NCBI GenBank assembly: GCA_002305805.1
Contig: DBQY01000014.1
Location: 81,521-96,486 of the forward strand
DNA: 14,966 nucleotides
From: Atopobium sp. UBA1382
GTDB lineage: Bacteria; Actinomycetota; Coriobacteriia; Coriobacteriales; Atopobiaceae
Direction of reading: 5' to 3'
Part shown: positions 1 to 8,176 of the stretch, piece after piece
Layout: every line of letters begins with the position of its first letter
How positions within the stretch are numbered: the first letter of the stretch is position 1
Made by a program: the position numbers and the translations under genes
Notes under the pieces: model-generated
Told to the model about the DNA's origin: nothing
Seen by the model: only the letters and a program-made list of their open reading frames with translations
Database searches by the model: none

Positions 1-1505
1 TTCTCGCCAAGCAGGCGCAGGTACTCGTCAACGCCGCCGGGGACGTGGCGCACATGGCCATCCAGCAGCGCGAACTGGTCGTCGGTCACGCGCTCCATGA
101 GGTAGCGGTCGTGGGAGACCACGAGCAGCGTCCCCGGCCAGCTGTCGAGCAGGTCCTCCATCACGGCGAGCATGTCCGTGTCCAGGTCGTTGCCGGGCTC
201 GTCGAGCACGAGCACGTTGGGCTCCTCGAGGATGACACACAGAAGCGCCAGACGACGGCGCTGTCCGCCGGAGAGGTCCTTGATGAAGTTGGTGAGCTCG
301 CGCTGCTCGAAGCCCAGGCGCTCGATGAGCTGCGTGGGGCTCTGCATCTTGCCGCCCACGAGGTAGCTGCGCTTGTAGCGGCCGAGGACCTCGAGCACAC
401 GCCAGTCGTCCTTCTCGCCCAGTGCGTCGAGATGCTGGCTCATGAAGCCAAAGCGTACCGAGGCGCCAATCTTCACGGTGCCGGAGGTGGGCTCGAGCGC
501 TCCCGTCATGAGCGCGAGCAGCGTCGACTTGCCCGCGCCGTTGGCGCCGAGGATGCCGTAACGGTCGCCGGGGCCGATGAGCCACGAGACGCCATCGATC
601 ACGCGCGGCCCGCCGGGATAGGCAAAGCTCACGTACTTCATCTCGATGACCTGCTTTCCCAGACGGCTCACGGCGAGGCGCTTGAGCTCGAGCGGGTTTC
701 TCAGCGGCGGGTCGTTGGCGATAAGCGCACGGGCAGCCTCCACGCGGAACTTTGGCTTGCTCGTGCGCGCCTTGGCGCCGTGCGCAAGCCAGTTGAGCTC
801 CTTGCGCAGCGTGTTCTGACGACGCTCCTCCATGACGGCAGCCTGGCGCTCGCGCTCCACGCGCTGCTGGATGTAGGCGGAGTAGCCGCCCTCGAAGGGC
901 TCGATGCGGCGGTCGTGAACCTCCCACATGTGCTCGCACACCTCGTCCAGGAACCAACGGTCGTGCGTGACCACAAGGAGCGCGCCCTCCCCCGTCGGCC
1001 AGCGGCGCTTGAGGTGGCCCGCCAGCCACTCGATGGCGGCGAGGTCAAGGTGGTTGGTGGGCTCGTCCATGAGGATGACGTCCCAGGTGTGGCAGAGCAC
1101 GCGGCAGAGGTCCACGCGTCGGCGTTGCCCGCCGGAGAGCTCGCCAACGAGCCCGTCGAGGTCAAGGTCGCCTACGAGCTCGTCCAGGATCGCGCGTATG
1201 CGGGCGTCGGAGGCCCAGGTGTACTCTGGCGCGTTCCCAAAGATCGCCCGGCGCACGGGGTCCTTGTCGTCAAGCTCGTCCGCCTGGCCGAGATAGCCCA
1301 CACTGATGCCACGGCGCCAGGTCACCGTGCCGGAGTCCGGCTCCAGCACGTGGCCCACGATCTCCAGCAGCGTAGACTTGCCGTCGCCGTTGCGGCCAAC
1401 GATACCGATGCGCTCGCCCTCGTTGATGCCTATGGTCTGGTCCTCGAGCACGCGCTTACCGGGCCACTCGTGGCCCACGTGCTCGAGACCTATGAGGATT
1501 CCCAT
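1..1505 (-). CDS. ABC-F family ATPase, Uup-like (3' end outside window)
   Basis: The 501 visible residues hold two ABC ATPase domains on one chain with no membrane segments, which is the ABC-F layout of soluble proteins acting on ribosomes rather than in transport. Domain 1 has Walker A GRNGDGKS (37-44), signature LSGGQ (123-127), DEPTNHLD (147-154) and switch His181. The linker (about 205-285) contains LAHGAKARTSKPKFR, a form typical of actinobacterial Uup-like proteins. Domain 2 has Walker A GANGAGKS (320-327), LSGGQ (411-415) and switch His465. Its Walker B/D-loop stretch reads DEPGNDLD (435-442), where Uup-type proteins usually have DEPTNDLD. The ATG overlaps the nfo stop as TAATG, with GGGAGG about 10 bases upstream, so translation is probably coupled to nfo. 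The C-terminal region, where Uup carries a DNA-binding coiled coil, lies beyond the window. The ABC-F call is firm; the exact subfamily and ribosomal role are inferred. Confidence 0.93.
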   Translation of the reverse strand, partial: MGILIGLEHVGHEWPGKRVLEDQTIGINEGERIGIVGRNGDGKSTLLEIVGHVLEPDSGTVTWRRGISVGYLGQADELDDKDPVRRAIFGNAPEYTWASDARIRAILDELVGDLDLDGLVGELSGGQRRRVDLCRVLCHTWDVILMDEPTNHLDLAAIEWLAGHLKRRWPTGEGALLVVTHDRWFLDEVCEHMWEVHDRRIEPFEGGYSAYIQQRVERERQAAVMEERRQNTLRKELNWLAHGAKARTSKPKFRVEAARALIANDPPLRNPLELKRLAVSRLGKQVIEMKYVSFAYPGGPRVIDGVSWLIGPGDRYGILGANGAGKSTLLALMTGALEPTSGTVKIGASVRFGFMSQHLDALGEKDDWRVLEVLGRYKRSYLVGGKMQSPTQLIERLGFEQRELTNFIKDLSGGQRRRLALLCVILEEPNVLVLDEPGNDLDTDMLAVMEDLLDSWPGTLLVVSHDRYLMERVTDDQFALLDGHVRHVPGGVDEYLRLLGE

Positions 1506-2359
1506 TACGACGTAACCTCCCGCGAAGCAAGGGCTCGAAGCAACGCGATCTCTGTCGCCCAGCCGTCGAGGCCGGTCTGCGGGGTCTCGAGCACCATGGG
1601 AAGGCCCGCAAGCCGCGGGTTCGTGACCACGGCGCGGAAGGTCTCGAGGCCGAGCGCGCCCTCTCCTATTTGCTCGTGACGGTCCTTGTGCGAGCCAATT
1701 GGGTTCTTGGAGTCGTTGAGGTGCAGGGCACGCAGACGGTCAAGCCCGATCACGCGATCGAACTCGTCGAGCACGCCATCGAGGTCGCCAACGATGTCAT
1801 AGCCCGCATCCGCCACATGGCATGTGTCTAGGCACACGCCGAGCAACTCGTCGTGCTCAACGCCTTCGATGATGCGCGCGAGTTCCTCGAAGGAACGGCC
1901 GACCTCGGTGCCCTTGCCGGCCATGGTCTCCAGCAGCACCGTCGTGGCCTGGCCGGGCTCCAGGACCTCGTTCAGTCCCTCACAGATGAGACGGATGCCC
2001 TCGTCTGTCCCCTGCTTGACATGCGCGCCGGGATGGAAGTTGTAGAGGTGCCCTGGCAGACGCTCCATGCGCGCCAGATCCTCCCGCATCGCGCGCCGCG
2101 CGAACTCCACGGTCTCCGGCTTGGCTGAGCAGAGGTTGTAGGTGTACGGCGCATGCGCCACGAGCGGTCCAATCTCGTGCTTCTCGAGCGTGCCGAGAAA
2201 CCCCTCGAGGTCCTTCTCGTCAAGCTCGCGCGCGTTGCCGCCACGCGGGTTGCGCGTAAAGAACGCGAACGTGGTGGCACCGATGGAGACGGCGTCGTCC
2301 GCCATCGCCGCATAGCCGTTGGCCGTTGAGAGGTGGCAGCCTATCAGCAGGTCGCTCAT
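1505..2359 (-). CDS. nfo: Endonuclease IV (AP endonuclease)
   Basis: This 284-residue protein matches endonuclease IV in length and pattern. The enzyme cuts the DNA backbone 5' of abasic sites in base-excision repair, using a TIM barrel with three metal ions. The expected metal ligands are all visible at positions matching the E. coli enzyme: His69 (VAHAPY), His109 (NFHPGAH), Glu144 (LLETMAGKG), Asp178 and His181 (CLDTCHVADAGYD), His213 (LHLNDSK), Asp226 and His228 (KDRHE) and Glu258 (VLETP). The ATG shares an ATGA overlap with the coaBC stop codon, and AGAGGG lies about 8 bases upstream. Its stop overlaps the ABC-F start. Placement between coenzyme A synthesis and an ABC-F gene suggests constitutive housekeeping expression rather than SOS control; I see no LexA-type site. 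Confidence 0.97.
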   Translation of the reverse strand: MSDLLIGCHLSTANGYAAMADDAVSIGATTFAFFTRNPRGGNARELDEKDLEGFLGTLEKHEIGPLVAHAPYTYNLCSAKPETVEFARRAMREDLARMERLPGHLYNFHPGAHVKQGTDEGIRLICEGLNEVLEPGQATTVLLETMAGKGTEVGRSFEELARIIEGVEHDELLGVCLDTCHVADAGYDIVGDLDGVLDEFDRVIGLDRLRALHLNDSKNPIGSHKDRHEQIGEGALGLETFRAVVTNPRLAGLPMVLETPQTGLDGWATEIALLRALASREVTS

Positions 2360-3549
2360 CGTACGACCCTCTGAAGGACGGCGTCGAGAATCGCATCTGC
2401 AACGGCGGGTAGCGGCATGGTCTCCAGCTGCTCCACTCCCTCCGCGCTTACGAGCGCCACGCGGTTGGTGTCTGCGCCAAAGGTGGACTCGGGGCGGCTC
2501 ACGTCGTTGGCCACGATGAGGTCGGCGCCCTTGCGCTCGAGCTTCTCCCGCGCGTAGGCGAGAAGATCGTCCGTCTCGGCGGCAAAGCCAACGACGACGC
2601 GCGGGCCCTTTGCCGCGCAGAGGTCAGCCAGGATGTCAGCAGTCTCAGTGAGCTCGATCGCATCCAAGTGCTCGCGCGACTTCTTGAGCTTGTGGTCGGC
2701 GGGCGCGGCGGGCGTATAGTCGGCTACCGCCGCGCTGCAGATCGCGACGTCAGCGTCGTCAAACGCCGTGAGCATCGCGTCGTGCATCTGTGCCGCGCTC
2801 TCTACGTCGATGCGGCGCACGCCCGCGGGCGTGCCCAGCGACGTGGGACCGGAGACGAGCGTCACTCCCGCCCCGCGCCTCACGGCGGCGGCGGCGATGG
2901 CATAGCCCATCTTTCCGGTGGAGCGGTTGGCGATGTAGCGCACGGGGTCGATGGCCTCGTGCGTGGGGCCGGCGTTCACGAGCAGGCGCAGCCCCTCCAG
3001 GTCGCGCGGCCCAAGAAGGGCAAGCGCGGCCGCGACGATCTCGTCGACACCCGCGAGCTTACCCTCGCCCACGTCTCCGCAGGCAAGGCGCCCGCTGTCG
3101 GGCCCCACAAAGCTCACGCCGCGACCGCGCAGCGTGGCAGCGTTGGCCTGCGTGGCGGGATTCTGCCACATGTGGGCGTTCATGCCCGGCGCGACGAGCA
3201 CGGGGCACGCGCACGCTAGAAGCGTCGTCGTGAGGCAGTCGTCAGCGATGCCACAGGCCATCTTCGCCATGACGTTGGCGGTGGCGGGCACCACCACTGC
3301 GGCGTCGGCCCACTCGGCAAGCTCGATGTGTGGGATGGCGGAGCCGGGGTACTCGTAGAGCGACGTTGCCACGGGAGCGCCGGAGAGCGCCTCGAAGGTT
3401 GTTGCCCCCACAAAGCGCTCTGCGTCCGCCGTCATGGTCACCCGCACCTCGCAGCCCGCCTTCTGGAGGCCCCGCAGCACCTCGCATGCCTTGTACGCGG
3501 CGATACCCCCGCAGACGGCGAGAAGGACGTGGCTCTTCTCGGTTGCCAT
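2356..3549 (-). CDS. coaBC: Bifunctional phosphopantothenoylcysteine decarboxylase / phosphopantothenate-cysteine ligase
   Basis: This 397-residue fusion carries out two steps of coenzyme A synthesis: it joins cysteine to 4'-phosphopantothenate, then decarboxylates the product to 4'-phosphopantetheine. The N-terminal CoaC flavoprotein half (about 1-185) shows LLAVCGGIAAYK, catalytic His74 (IPHIELAEW), PATANVMAK, the substrate-binding PGMN motif (121-124) and active-site Cys157 in RLACGDVGEGKL. The C-terminal CoaB half shows VNAGPTHEAIDPVRYIANRS, STGKMGYAIA, AVADYTPA, KLKKS and GFAAETDD, all typical of the ligase. An in-frame start 16 codons upstream would overlap the preceding gene. The ATG at 3549 is preferred because GAGGAGGAG (3563-3555) sits 5 bases before it and the protein then begins as family members do. 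It lies 2 bases after the zinc-ribbon gene and overlaps nfo by 4. Confidence 0.97.
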   Translation of the reverse strand: MATEKSHVLLAVCGGIAAYKACEVLRGLQKAGCEVRVTMTADAERFVGATTFEALSGAPVATSLYEYPGSAIPHIELAEWADAAVVVPATANVMAKMACGIADDCLTTTLLACACPVLVAPGMNAHMWQNPATQANAATLRGRGVSFVGPDSGRLACGDVGEGKLAGVDEIVAAALALLGPRDLEGLRLLVNAGPTHEAIDPVRYIANRSTGKMGYAIAAAAVRRGAGVTLVSGPTSLGTPAGVRRIDVESAAQMHDAMLTAFDDADVAICSAAVADYTPAAPADHKLKKSREHLDAIELTETADILADLCAAKGPRVVVGFAAETDDLLAYAREKLERKGADLIVANDVSRPESTFGADTNRVALVSAEGVEQLETMPLPAVADAILDAVLQRVVR

Positions 3550-3551
3550 GA

Positions 3552-4268
3552 CTACTCCTCCTCGGAAGTGATGAGGATGCGATGGCAGTACGGGCACTCA
3601 GTGATCTCCTCGCTCTGGGATAGGTCATGGAACTGGCTCGGCTGAAGCTTCACGCGGCAGACGGAGGGGACGTTGCCGTGCAGGCGCTCGACGGCTAGAC
3701 CCTTGAAGCGCTTACGGGCGACCTCGTAGCGCTCAAGGAGCTCGGGGGCGAGGCGCCCGGCCAGGTCGCTGCGCTCGTTCGAGAGGCGGACGATCTCCGC
3801 GCGCAGCGAAGAAGACCCGTCGGCGAGCGCGGCCTCCGTGGCCGTGCGCTCGGCCTCCAGGCGCTCGGAGGTTGCGCGGGCGTTCCTCTCGGCGCGCTCC
3901 AGGCGCTCGAGCTGCTCGCGCAGAGGGCGCAACGTGTACTCGGACTTCTCGATGCGCTTGGCGAGCGACGTGAGCTGTTGCTCGAAGTCGCGGATCTCAC
4001 GGTGCGTGTGCTCTCCCGCGTCTGCGGCAGCCTGCACCTCAACGGTCTTCTCGCGATAATGTGCGAGGGCCTCCTCCGCGTCGGCGATCTCAGTCTCGGC
4101 GTCCTTGCGCTGCCCCACGATTCCCTTGAGCTCAGTGGCCACCTTACGAGCGGCGAGCTCGATGGTCTGCAGGCGCTTGCGCTGCGGCATGGCGGAGAGC
4201 GTGGATGCGTGCTTCAGCAGCTCGAGGTCGACCTCTTGGAGCCTCACAAGGGTGTCAGCAACGGTCAT
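3552..4268 (-). CDS. Coiled-coil protein with C-terminal zinc ribbon (COG1579/CT398-like)
   Basis: The 238-residue protein is mostly charged helix. A long coiled coil (about 30-185) is rich in Glu, Arg, Lys and Ala and is followed by a small zinc-ribbon-like tail (about 195-232). This is the layout of the COG1579/CT398-like family. Members are widespread, but their cellular role is not settled; binding to nucleic acid or to other proteins has been suggested. The second knuckle is intact as CPYCHRIL (Cys225, Cys228). The first, normally CxxC, reads PSVC, leaving only Cys204, so one expected zinc ligand is absent. The ATG at 4268 has GAGGAAGG close upstream. The gene starts 13 bases after the cysteine desulfurase and ends 2 bases before coaBC, and its last Glu codons encode the coaBC ribosome-binding site. 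The family call is good; the function is unknown. Confidence 0.85.
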   Translation of the reverse strand: MTVADTLVRLQEVDLELLKHASTLSAMPQRKRLQTIELAARKVATELKGIVGQRKDAETEIADAEEALAHYREKTVEVQAAADAGEHTHREIRDFEQQLTSLAKRIEKSEYTLRPLREQLERLERAERNARATSERLEAERTATEAALADGSSSLRAEIVRLSNERSDLAGRLAPELLERYEVARKRFKGLAVERLHGNVPSVCRVKLQPSQFHDLSQSEEITECPYCHRILITSEEE

Positions 4269-4281
4269 GGGTACCTTCCTC

Positions 4282-5460
4282 TCAGCGCCACGCGCCCGCG
4301 CGCTCGGCGACGATTCTCATCAGGGTGTCTGCAAAACGGTCCAGCACGTCTGCGGGGACGCGTTCGTCAAAGCTCACGCGCAGCGAGCCCAGCGCCTGGT
4401 CGCGCGGGATGCCCATAGCGAGCAGGACGTGGCTCGCGTCGAGCGAGCCGGACGAGCAGGCGGAGGCGGCGGAGACCTCGAAACCTGCCTGGTCGAGCGC
4501 GAGAATCAGCGTCTCCGAGTCGACGGACGGGACCATAATGCTCACGATGCCGGGCAGGCGACCCTCGTCGACCACAGTTGTGGTTGTGGGCAGGATGCCG
4601 GTTCCCGGCGCGCAGAGTCGCTCGTACAGGGAGCCCGCACGAGCTGAGACGACCCGACGGCTCTCGTCGAGCGTGCCCTCGCAGGCGCGCACGGCGGCGG
4701 CGAAGGCGAGCGCCCCTCTGACGTTCTGGGTCCCTGCCCGTCTCCCCTGCTCCTGCCCACCGCCAAAGAGCTGCGGCCGCAGCGGTGCCCGACCGCGCAC
4801 GGCGAGCGCACCGATGCCCACGGGTCCACCGATCTTGTGGCCGGCGACGCTCACCGCGTCGACCTCGGAGAGGTCGAATCGGACGCGGCAGAAGCCCTGG
4901 ACCGCGTCGGTGTGAAAGAGTGCGCCGTGCGCGTGCGCGCGCCGCGCGAGCTCGGAGATCGGCTGAATCACGCCCGTCTCGTTGTTTGCCGCCATGACGG
5001 AGACCAGGGCGCACGTGTCGTCGAGCAGATGCTCGAGCGCGCACGGGTCCACCATGCCGTCCCGGCCGACGCCCACGAGCTCGACCTCGAATCCGTGGGA
5101 GCGAAGCGACCCCACGAGGTCGAGCACCGAGTCGTGCTCGATCGCGGACAAGACCACACGATTACGTCGGGAGCTGCGCGCCCGAGCACCCTCGGCCATG
5201 CCCATGACAGCGAGGTTGTTGGACTCGGTTCCGCCGGAGGTGAACGTCACGTCAGAGGGTCTGAAGCCTCCGCCGAGGGCCCGTGCGATGTCCCGGCGCG
5301 CGCCGTCGAGCGCACGCGCGGCCTGACGGCCAAGCGTGTGCAGCGAGTTCGGGTTTGCGCCGGCGTACGAGGACTCCTCGTAGGCACGCTCCGCCGCAAT
5401 CGCCTCCGGTCGCACGGGCGCCGAGGCGGCGTAGTCGAGGTATTCGTATCGTTGCGTCAT
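4282..5460 (-). CDS. Cysteine desulfurase (NifS/IscS-type, PLP-dependent)
   Basis: This 392-residue class V aminotransferase-fold enzyme removes sulfur from cysteine as a protein-bound persulfide for Fe-S clusters or tRNA thiolation. Visible hallmarks are the N-terminal LDYAASAPVRPEA, TSGGTESNN, His109 in SAIEHDSV, NNETGVIQP, Asp185 and Gln188 in HTDAVQGF, the PLP lysine Lys209 in VAGHKIGGPVGIG, RAGTQN, and the persulfide cysteine Cys335 in SACSSGS. The short loop and length fit the group I (IscS/NifS) type rather than SufS. No scaffold (IscU, SufU), IscR regulator or tRNA thiolase (MnmA, ThiI) gene is beside it, so its acceptor cannot be read from context. It starts 8 bases after rpe with only a weak AGGCG ribosome-binding site, which suggests coupling to rpe translation. 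I leave out a gene symbol because IscS and NifS cannot be told apart here. Confidence 0.94.
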   Translation of the reverse strand: MTQRYEYLDYAASAPVRPEAIAAERAYEESSYAGANPNSLHTLGRQAARALDGARRDIARALGGGFRPSDVTFTSGGTESNNLAVMGMAEGARARSSRRNRVVLSAIEHDSVLDLVGSLRSHGFEVELVGVGRDGMVDPCALEHLLDDTCALVSVMAANNETGVIQPISELARRAHAHGALFHTDAVQGFCRVRFDLSEVDAVSVAGHKIGGPVGIGALAVRGRAPLRPQLFGGGQEQGRRAGTQNVRGALAFAAAVRACEGTLDESRRVVSARAGSLYERLCAPGTGILPTTTTVVDEGRLPGIVSIMVPSVDSETLILALDQAGFEVSAASACSSGSLDASHVLLAMGIPRDQALGSLRVSFDERVPADVLDRFADTLMRIVAERAGAWR

Positions 5461-5468
5461 GGAATCGC

Positions 5469-6146
5469 CTAGGCGGACTTCGTGACGCCGCCCTCGGCGG
5501 CGCCTCGGAGCTCGGCGATGGCGCGGGAGCGGTCCTCGCAGCCGAAGACAGAGGAGCCGGCCACGAACACGTTTGCGCCGGCAGCGGCCACGGCGGCGAT
5601 ATTGCCCGCATCGATGCCGCCGTCAACCTCGATGCGCGGGTTGACGCCGTGCTCGTCGCACATGCGGCGCAGGCGGCGAAGCTTCTTGAGCGAGGAGTCG
5701 ATGAAGCGCTGTCCGCCAAAGCCGGGGTTTACCGTCATCACGAGCACCATGTCGAGGTCGTCGAGAATCGGCTCGAGCAGGCAGACCGGGGTCGCTGGAT
5801 TGATGGCGATCGATGCACGAGCTCCGCGGTCATGGATGAGTGACACGAGGCGATGGGCGTGCGCCGTCGCCTCGTAATGGAAGCTCAGGGAGTCTGCTCC
5901 GGCGTCGAGGAACTTCTCAACGACCTCGTCGGGGTTGGAGACCATGAGGTGCGCGTCGACGGGCAGGTCGGTGGAGGCCTTCACGGCGCGCAGGAAGTCC
6001 GCACCGAACGAGATGTTGGGGACGAAGTGCCCGTCCATGACGTCAAAGTGGATGAGGTCCGCCGAGCTCACCTGCGCGAGCTCCTCGGAGATTCGAGCGT
6101 AGTCGGCAGCAAGGATCGACGGTGCGATCTGGATGGGGTCGGACAT
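5469..6146 (-). CDS. rpe: Ribulose-phosphate 3-epimerase
   Basis: This 225-residue TIM-barrel enzyme interconverts D-ribulose 5-phosphate and D-xylulose 5-phosphate in the pentose phosphate pathway. Family signatures are clear: IAPSILAADYAR at the start, His33 and Asp35 with FDVMDGHFVPN (metal and acid/base residues), His66 in DAHLMVSNP, the phosphate-binding VNPGFGGQRFI, the second catalytic Asp175 in IEVDGGI, and FVAGSSVFG near the end. The reading frame extends upstream inside plsY, but the ATG at 6146 is chosen because the protein then begins as epimerases do, and AGGAAGG lies about 7 bases before it. The start overlaps the plsY stop as TGATG, indicating coupled translation. Confidence 0.97.
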   Translation of the reverse strand: MSDPIQIAPSILAADYARISEELAQVSSADLIHFDVMDGHFVPNISFGADFLRAVKASTDLPVDAHLMVSNPDEVVEKFLDAGADSLSFHYEATAHAHRLVSLIHDRGARASIAINPATPVCLLEPILDDLDMVLVMTVNPGFGGQRFIDSSLKKLRRLRRMCDEHGVNPRIEVDGGIDAGNIAAVAAAGANVFVAGSSVFGCEDRSRAIAELRGAAEGGVTKSA

Positions 6147-6814
6147 CAGTGATCCTTCCTCTCGGACTTGTGGAAAGCGAAGCGGCGCTCCTCGCCGCGG
6201 GCGAGACGACGGACGTTCTCTCGGTGCGACCAGATGACAACGACGGCGGCGATGGCGACGGGGACGATGGAGATGGCCGGGAAGCCGAAGACGGCGCACC
6301 AAAGGGGCAGGGACGCGGCCGCCGCGACCGAGCCGAGGGAAACGTAGCGCGAGGGAATCGTCAGCACGAGAAAGACGGCGAGGGCGCACAGCCCGATGGG
6401 CCAGTAGAGGCCAAGCGCTGCACCAAACCCCACCGCAATACCCTTGCCGCCATGGAAGTGCAGGTAGGGAGAGAACACGTGCCCGCAGATGCAGCCGAGA
6501 AAAACGACGGAGAGCGAGGCGCCGAAGACCGTTGTGTGGTCGAGCGACGCAAAGTCGCCCCCATAGAGCACGAGTGCGAGCACGAGGCGCGCAACGAGCA
6601 TCCAGACGAGGCCCTTGCCAAGGTCGAGCAGCAGCGTGAGGGCGGCGGCTCCCTTGCCGACGGAGCGTGCGACGTTGGTGGTGCCGATGTTACCGGAGCC
6701 CGTGGTGCGCACGTCGACGTGACCCATGGCACGAGCGACGAAGAGTCCGAAGGGCACGCCGCAGACGAGGTAGGCGCCCACAGTGAGAAGGGCGGTCAGG
6801 AGTTCGGTCCCCAT
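6146..6814 (-). CDS. plsY: Glycerol-3-phosphate acyltransferase PlsY
   Basis: This 222-residue integral membrane protein moves an acyl group from acyl-phosphate to glycerol 3-phosphate, making lysophosphatidic acid, the first step of bacterial phospholipid synthesis. Hydrophobic segments are visible around 5-27, 57-85, 98-112, 133-155 and 160-193. The three conserved PlsY motifs are present: GSGNIGTTNVAR (loop 1), GHVFSPYLHFHGGKG (loop 2) and HRENVRRLARGEE near the C terminus. The ATG at 6814 overlaps the der stop as TAATG, with GGAGGGG upstream; the longer open frame lies inside der and is rejected. The acyl-phosphate-making partner PlsX is not in this window. PlsC, which acts next, is encoded in the neighbouring operon at 10934-11662. 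Confidence 0.97.
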   Translation of the reverse strand: MGTELLTALLTVGAYLVCGVPFGLFVARAMGHVDVRTTGSGNIGTTNVARSVGKGAAALTLLLDLGKGLVWMLVARLVLALVLYGGDFASLDHTTVFGASLSVVFLGCICGHVFSPYLHFHGGKGIAVGFGAALGLYWPIGLCALAVFLVLTIPSRYVSLGSVAAAASLPLWCAVFGFPAISIVPVAIAAVVVIWSHRENVRRLARGEERRFAFHKSERKDH

Positions 6815-8145
6815 TATCGGTCCCCTCCCTCGCTCTTGCGACGGAACTTGAGGCGAATCGGTGTGCCGGTGAGGTCGAAGCGCTTGCGCAGGCGATTCTC
6901 GATGAAGCGCTCGAAGTTGTCGTCCACGAGATCGGGGGCGTTGCACCAGAACGAGATGACGGGGGGCTTGGAGCCGGTCTGCGTCGCGTACTGGATCTTG
7001 AGACGACGGCCTCGCTCGCTGCGGGTGTGCCCGCTCTCGCGGATCTCGGCGAGCAGGTCGTTGAGCTCGGTGGTCCTGACTTGCGAGGCATGGGCGGTGG
7101 CGGCACGGACCGCGAGGTCGAGGACCTTGTCGGTCGCGCGTCCCGTCAGCGCGGAGACGTTGACGGTGGGAACCCAGGGCGCGAAGGCGAGGCGCTTGTC
7201 GATTGACGAGACGATCTCGTCACGCTGTTGCTCGGTCTCGACCAGGTCCCACTTGTTCAGGATCAGGACGAGCCCGCAGCCGCGGTCGATGGCCATGCCG
7301 GCGACCTTCTGGTCCTGCTCGGTCACGCCCACGGTGGCGTCGACGACGAGCAGGCAGACGTCGGCGCGGTCGATCGCCTGCAGACCACGCACGAGACTGT
7401 AGTACTCGACGTCCTCGTGCACCTGCGTCTTCTTGCGCATGCCAGCCGTGTCGACGAGCTTGATCGGCTGGCCCTTCCACTCGATCATCGTGTCGATCGC
7501 GTCGCGCGTGGTCCCGGCGACGTCGGAAACGATGGAGCGCTTCTTGTTGGCAAGGCGGTTTGCGAGGCTGGACTTACCCACGTTGGGCCGCCCGACGATG
7601 GCAAGCGAGAGGGCGTCGTCGTCCGTCTCGTCCTCTGTGGGCTCGGGAAGCGCGGCGACGATTTCGTCGAGCAGGTCGCCGGTACCATGCCCGTGACTCG
7701 CCGAGAGCGGGCGCGGCTCGCCGACGCCGAGCGCGTAGAAGTCCCAGAGCCCGTCCTGTTCGGTAGCGGGATTGTCCTTCTTGTTCACGACAAGGAAGAC
7801 GGGCTTGTCCTGACGGCGCAGGACGCGGGCGACCTCCTCGTCCTCGTCGGTCACGCCGGTAGAGCCGTCGACGACAAAGACGATGACGTCTGCCTCCTCG
7901 CAGGCAATGAGGGCCTGCTCGCGGATGCGCGGGGCGAAGACGTCCTTGGACTTCATCGACTCGATGCCGCCGGTGTCGATAAGAACGAAGTCACGGCCGT
8001 TCCAGTCGGCGTCGTGGTAGGATCGGTCTCTCGTGACGCCGCGCGACTCGTGCACGATGGCGTCGCGGCTCACCGCGATGCGGTTCACCAGTGTGGACTT
8101 GCCGACGTTTGGACGACCGACCACAGCGACTACGGGTTTGGGCAT
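6814..8145 (-). CDS. der: Ribosome-associated GTPase Der (EngA)
   Basis: This 443-residue protein has the unique Der layout of two GTPase domains in tandem followed by a KH-like domain; it is needed for maturation of the 50S ribosomal subunit. GTPase 1 shows GRPNVGKST (10-18), GVTRDR, DTGG (57-60) and NKKD (121-124). An acidic linker with DETDDD follows. GTPase 2 shows GRPNVGKSS (185-193), GTTRDAID, DTAGM and NKWD (297-300). The KH-like part covers about 355-443, with KPPVISFWCN and RLRKRFDLTGTPIRL. The ATG has an AAGGAGG ribosome-binding site 4 bases upstream (8156-8150). It is the first gene after a 347-bp gap and probably leads the operon der-plsY-rpe and onward. No frameshift or missing motif is seen. 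Confidence 0.98.
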   Translation of the reverse strand: MPKPVVAVVGRPNVGKSTLVNRIAVSRDAIVHESRGVTRDRSYHDADWNGRDFVLIDTGGIESMKSKDVFAPRIREQALIACEEADVIVFVVDGSTGVTDEDEEVARVLRRQDKPVFLVVNKKDNPATEQDGLWDFYALGVGEPRPLSASHGHGTGDLLDEIVAALPEPTEDETDDDALSLAIVGRPNVGKSSLANRLANKKRSIVSDVAGTTRDAIDTMIEWKGQPIKLVDTAGMRKKTQVHEDVEYYSLVRGLQAIDRADVCLLVVDATVGVTEQDQKVAGMAIDRGCGLVLILNKWDLVETEQQRDEIVSSIDKRLAFAPWVPTVNVSALTGRATDKVLDLAVRAATAHASQVRTTELNDLLAEIRESGHTRSERGRRLKIQYATQTGSKPPVISFWCNAPDLVDDNFERFIENRLRKRFDLTGTPIRLKFRRKSEGGDR

Positions 8146-8149
8146 CTCG

Positions 8150-8156
8150 CCTCCTT
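8150..8156 (-). promoter_or_regulatory. Strong ribosome-binding site of der
   Basis: AAGGAGG, complementary to the 16S rRNA tail, ends 4 bases before the der ATG. It fixes the start and marks der as independently initiated, unlike most downstream genes, whose starts overlap a preceding stop. Confidence 0.8.
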
Positions 8157-8176
8157 GCTATTCCTTTGACCTGCAA

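Noticed and set aside
45..1679. Long plus-strand open frame of 544 codons
   Set aside because: It lies opposite the ABC-F gene and the end of nfo, both with complete family motifs. Its protein is rich in His, Val, Leu and Ala without recognisable domains, as expected for the antisense of GC-rich codons.
7228..8169. Plus-strand open frame of 313 codons
   Set aside because: It is antisense to der, whose two GTPase domains are unmistakable; the plus-strand product shows no motif and no ribosome-binding site logic.
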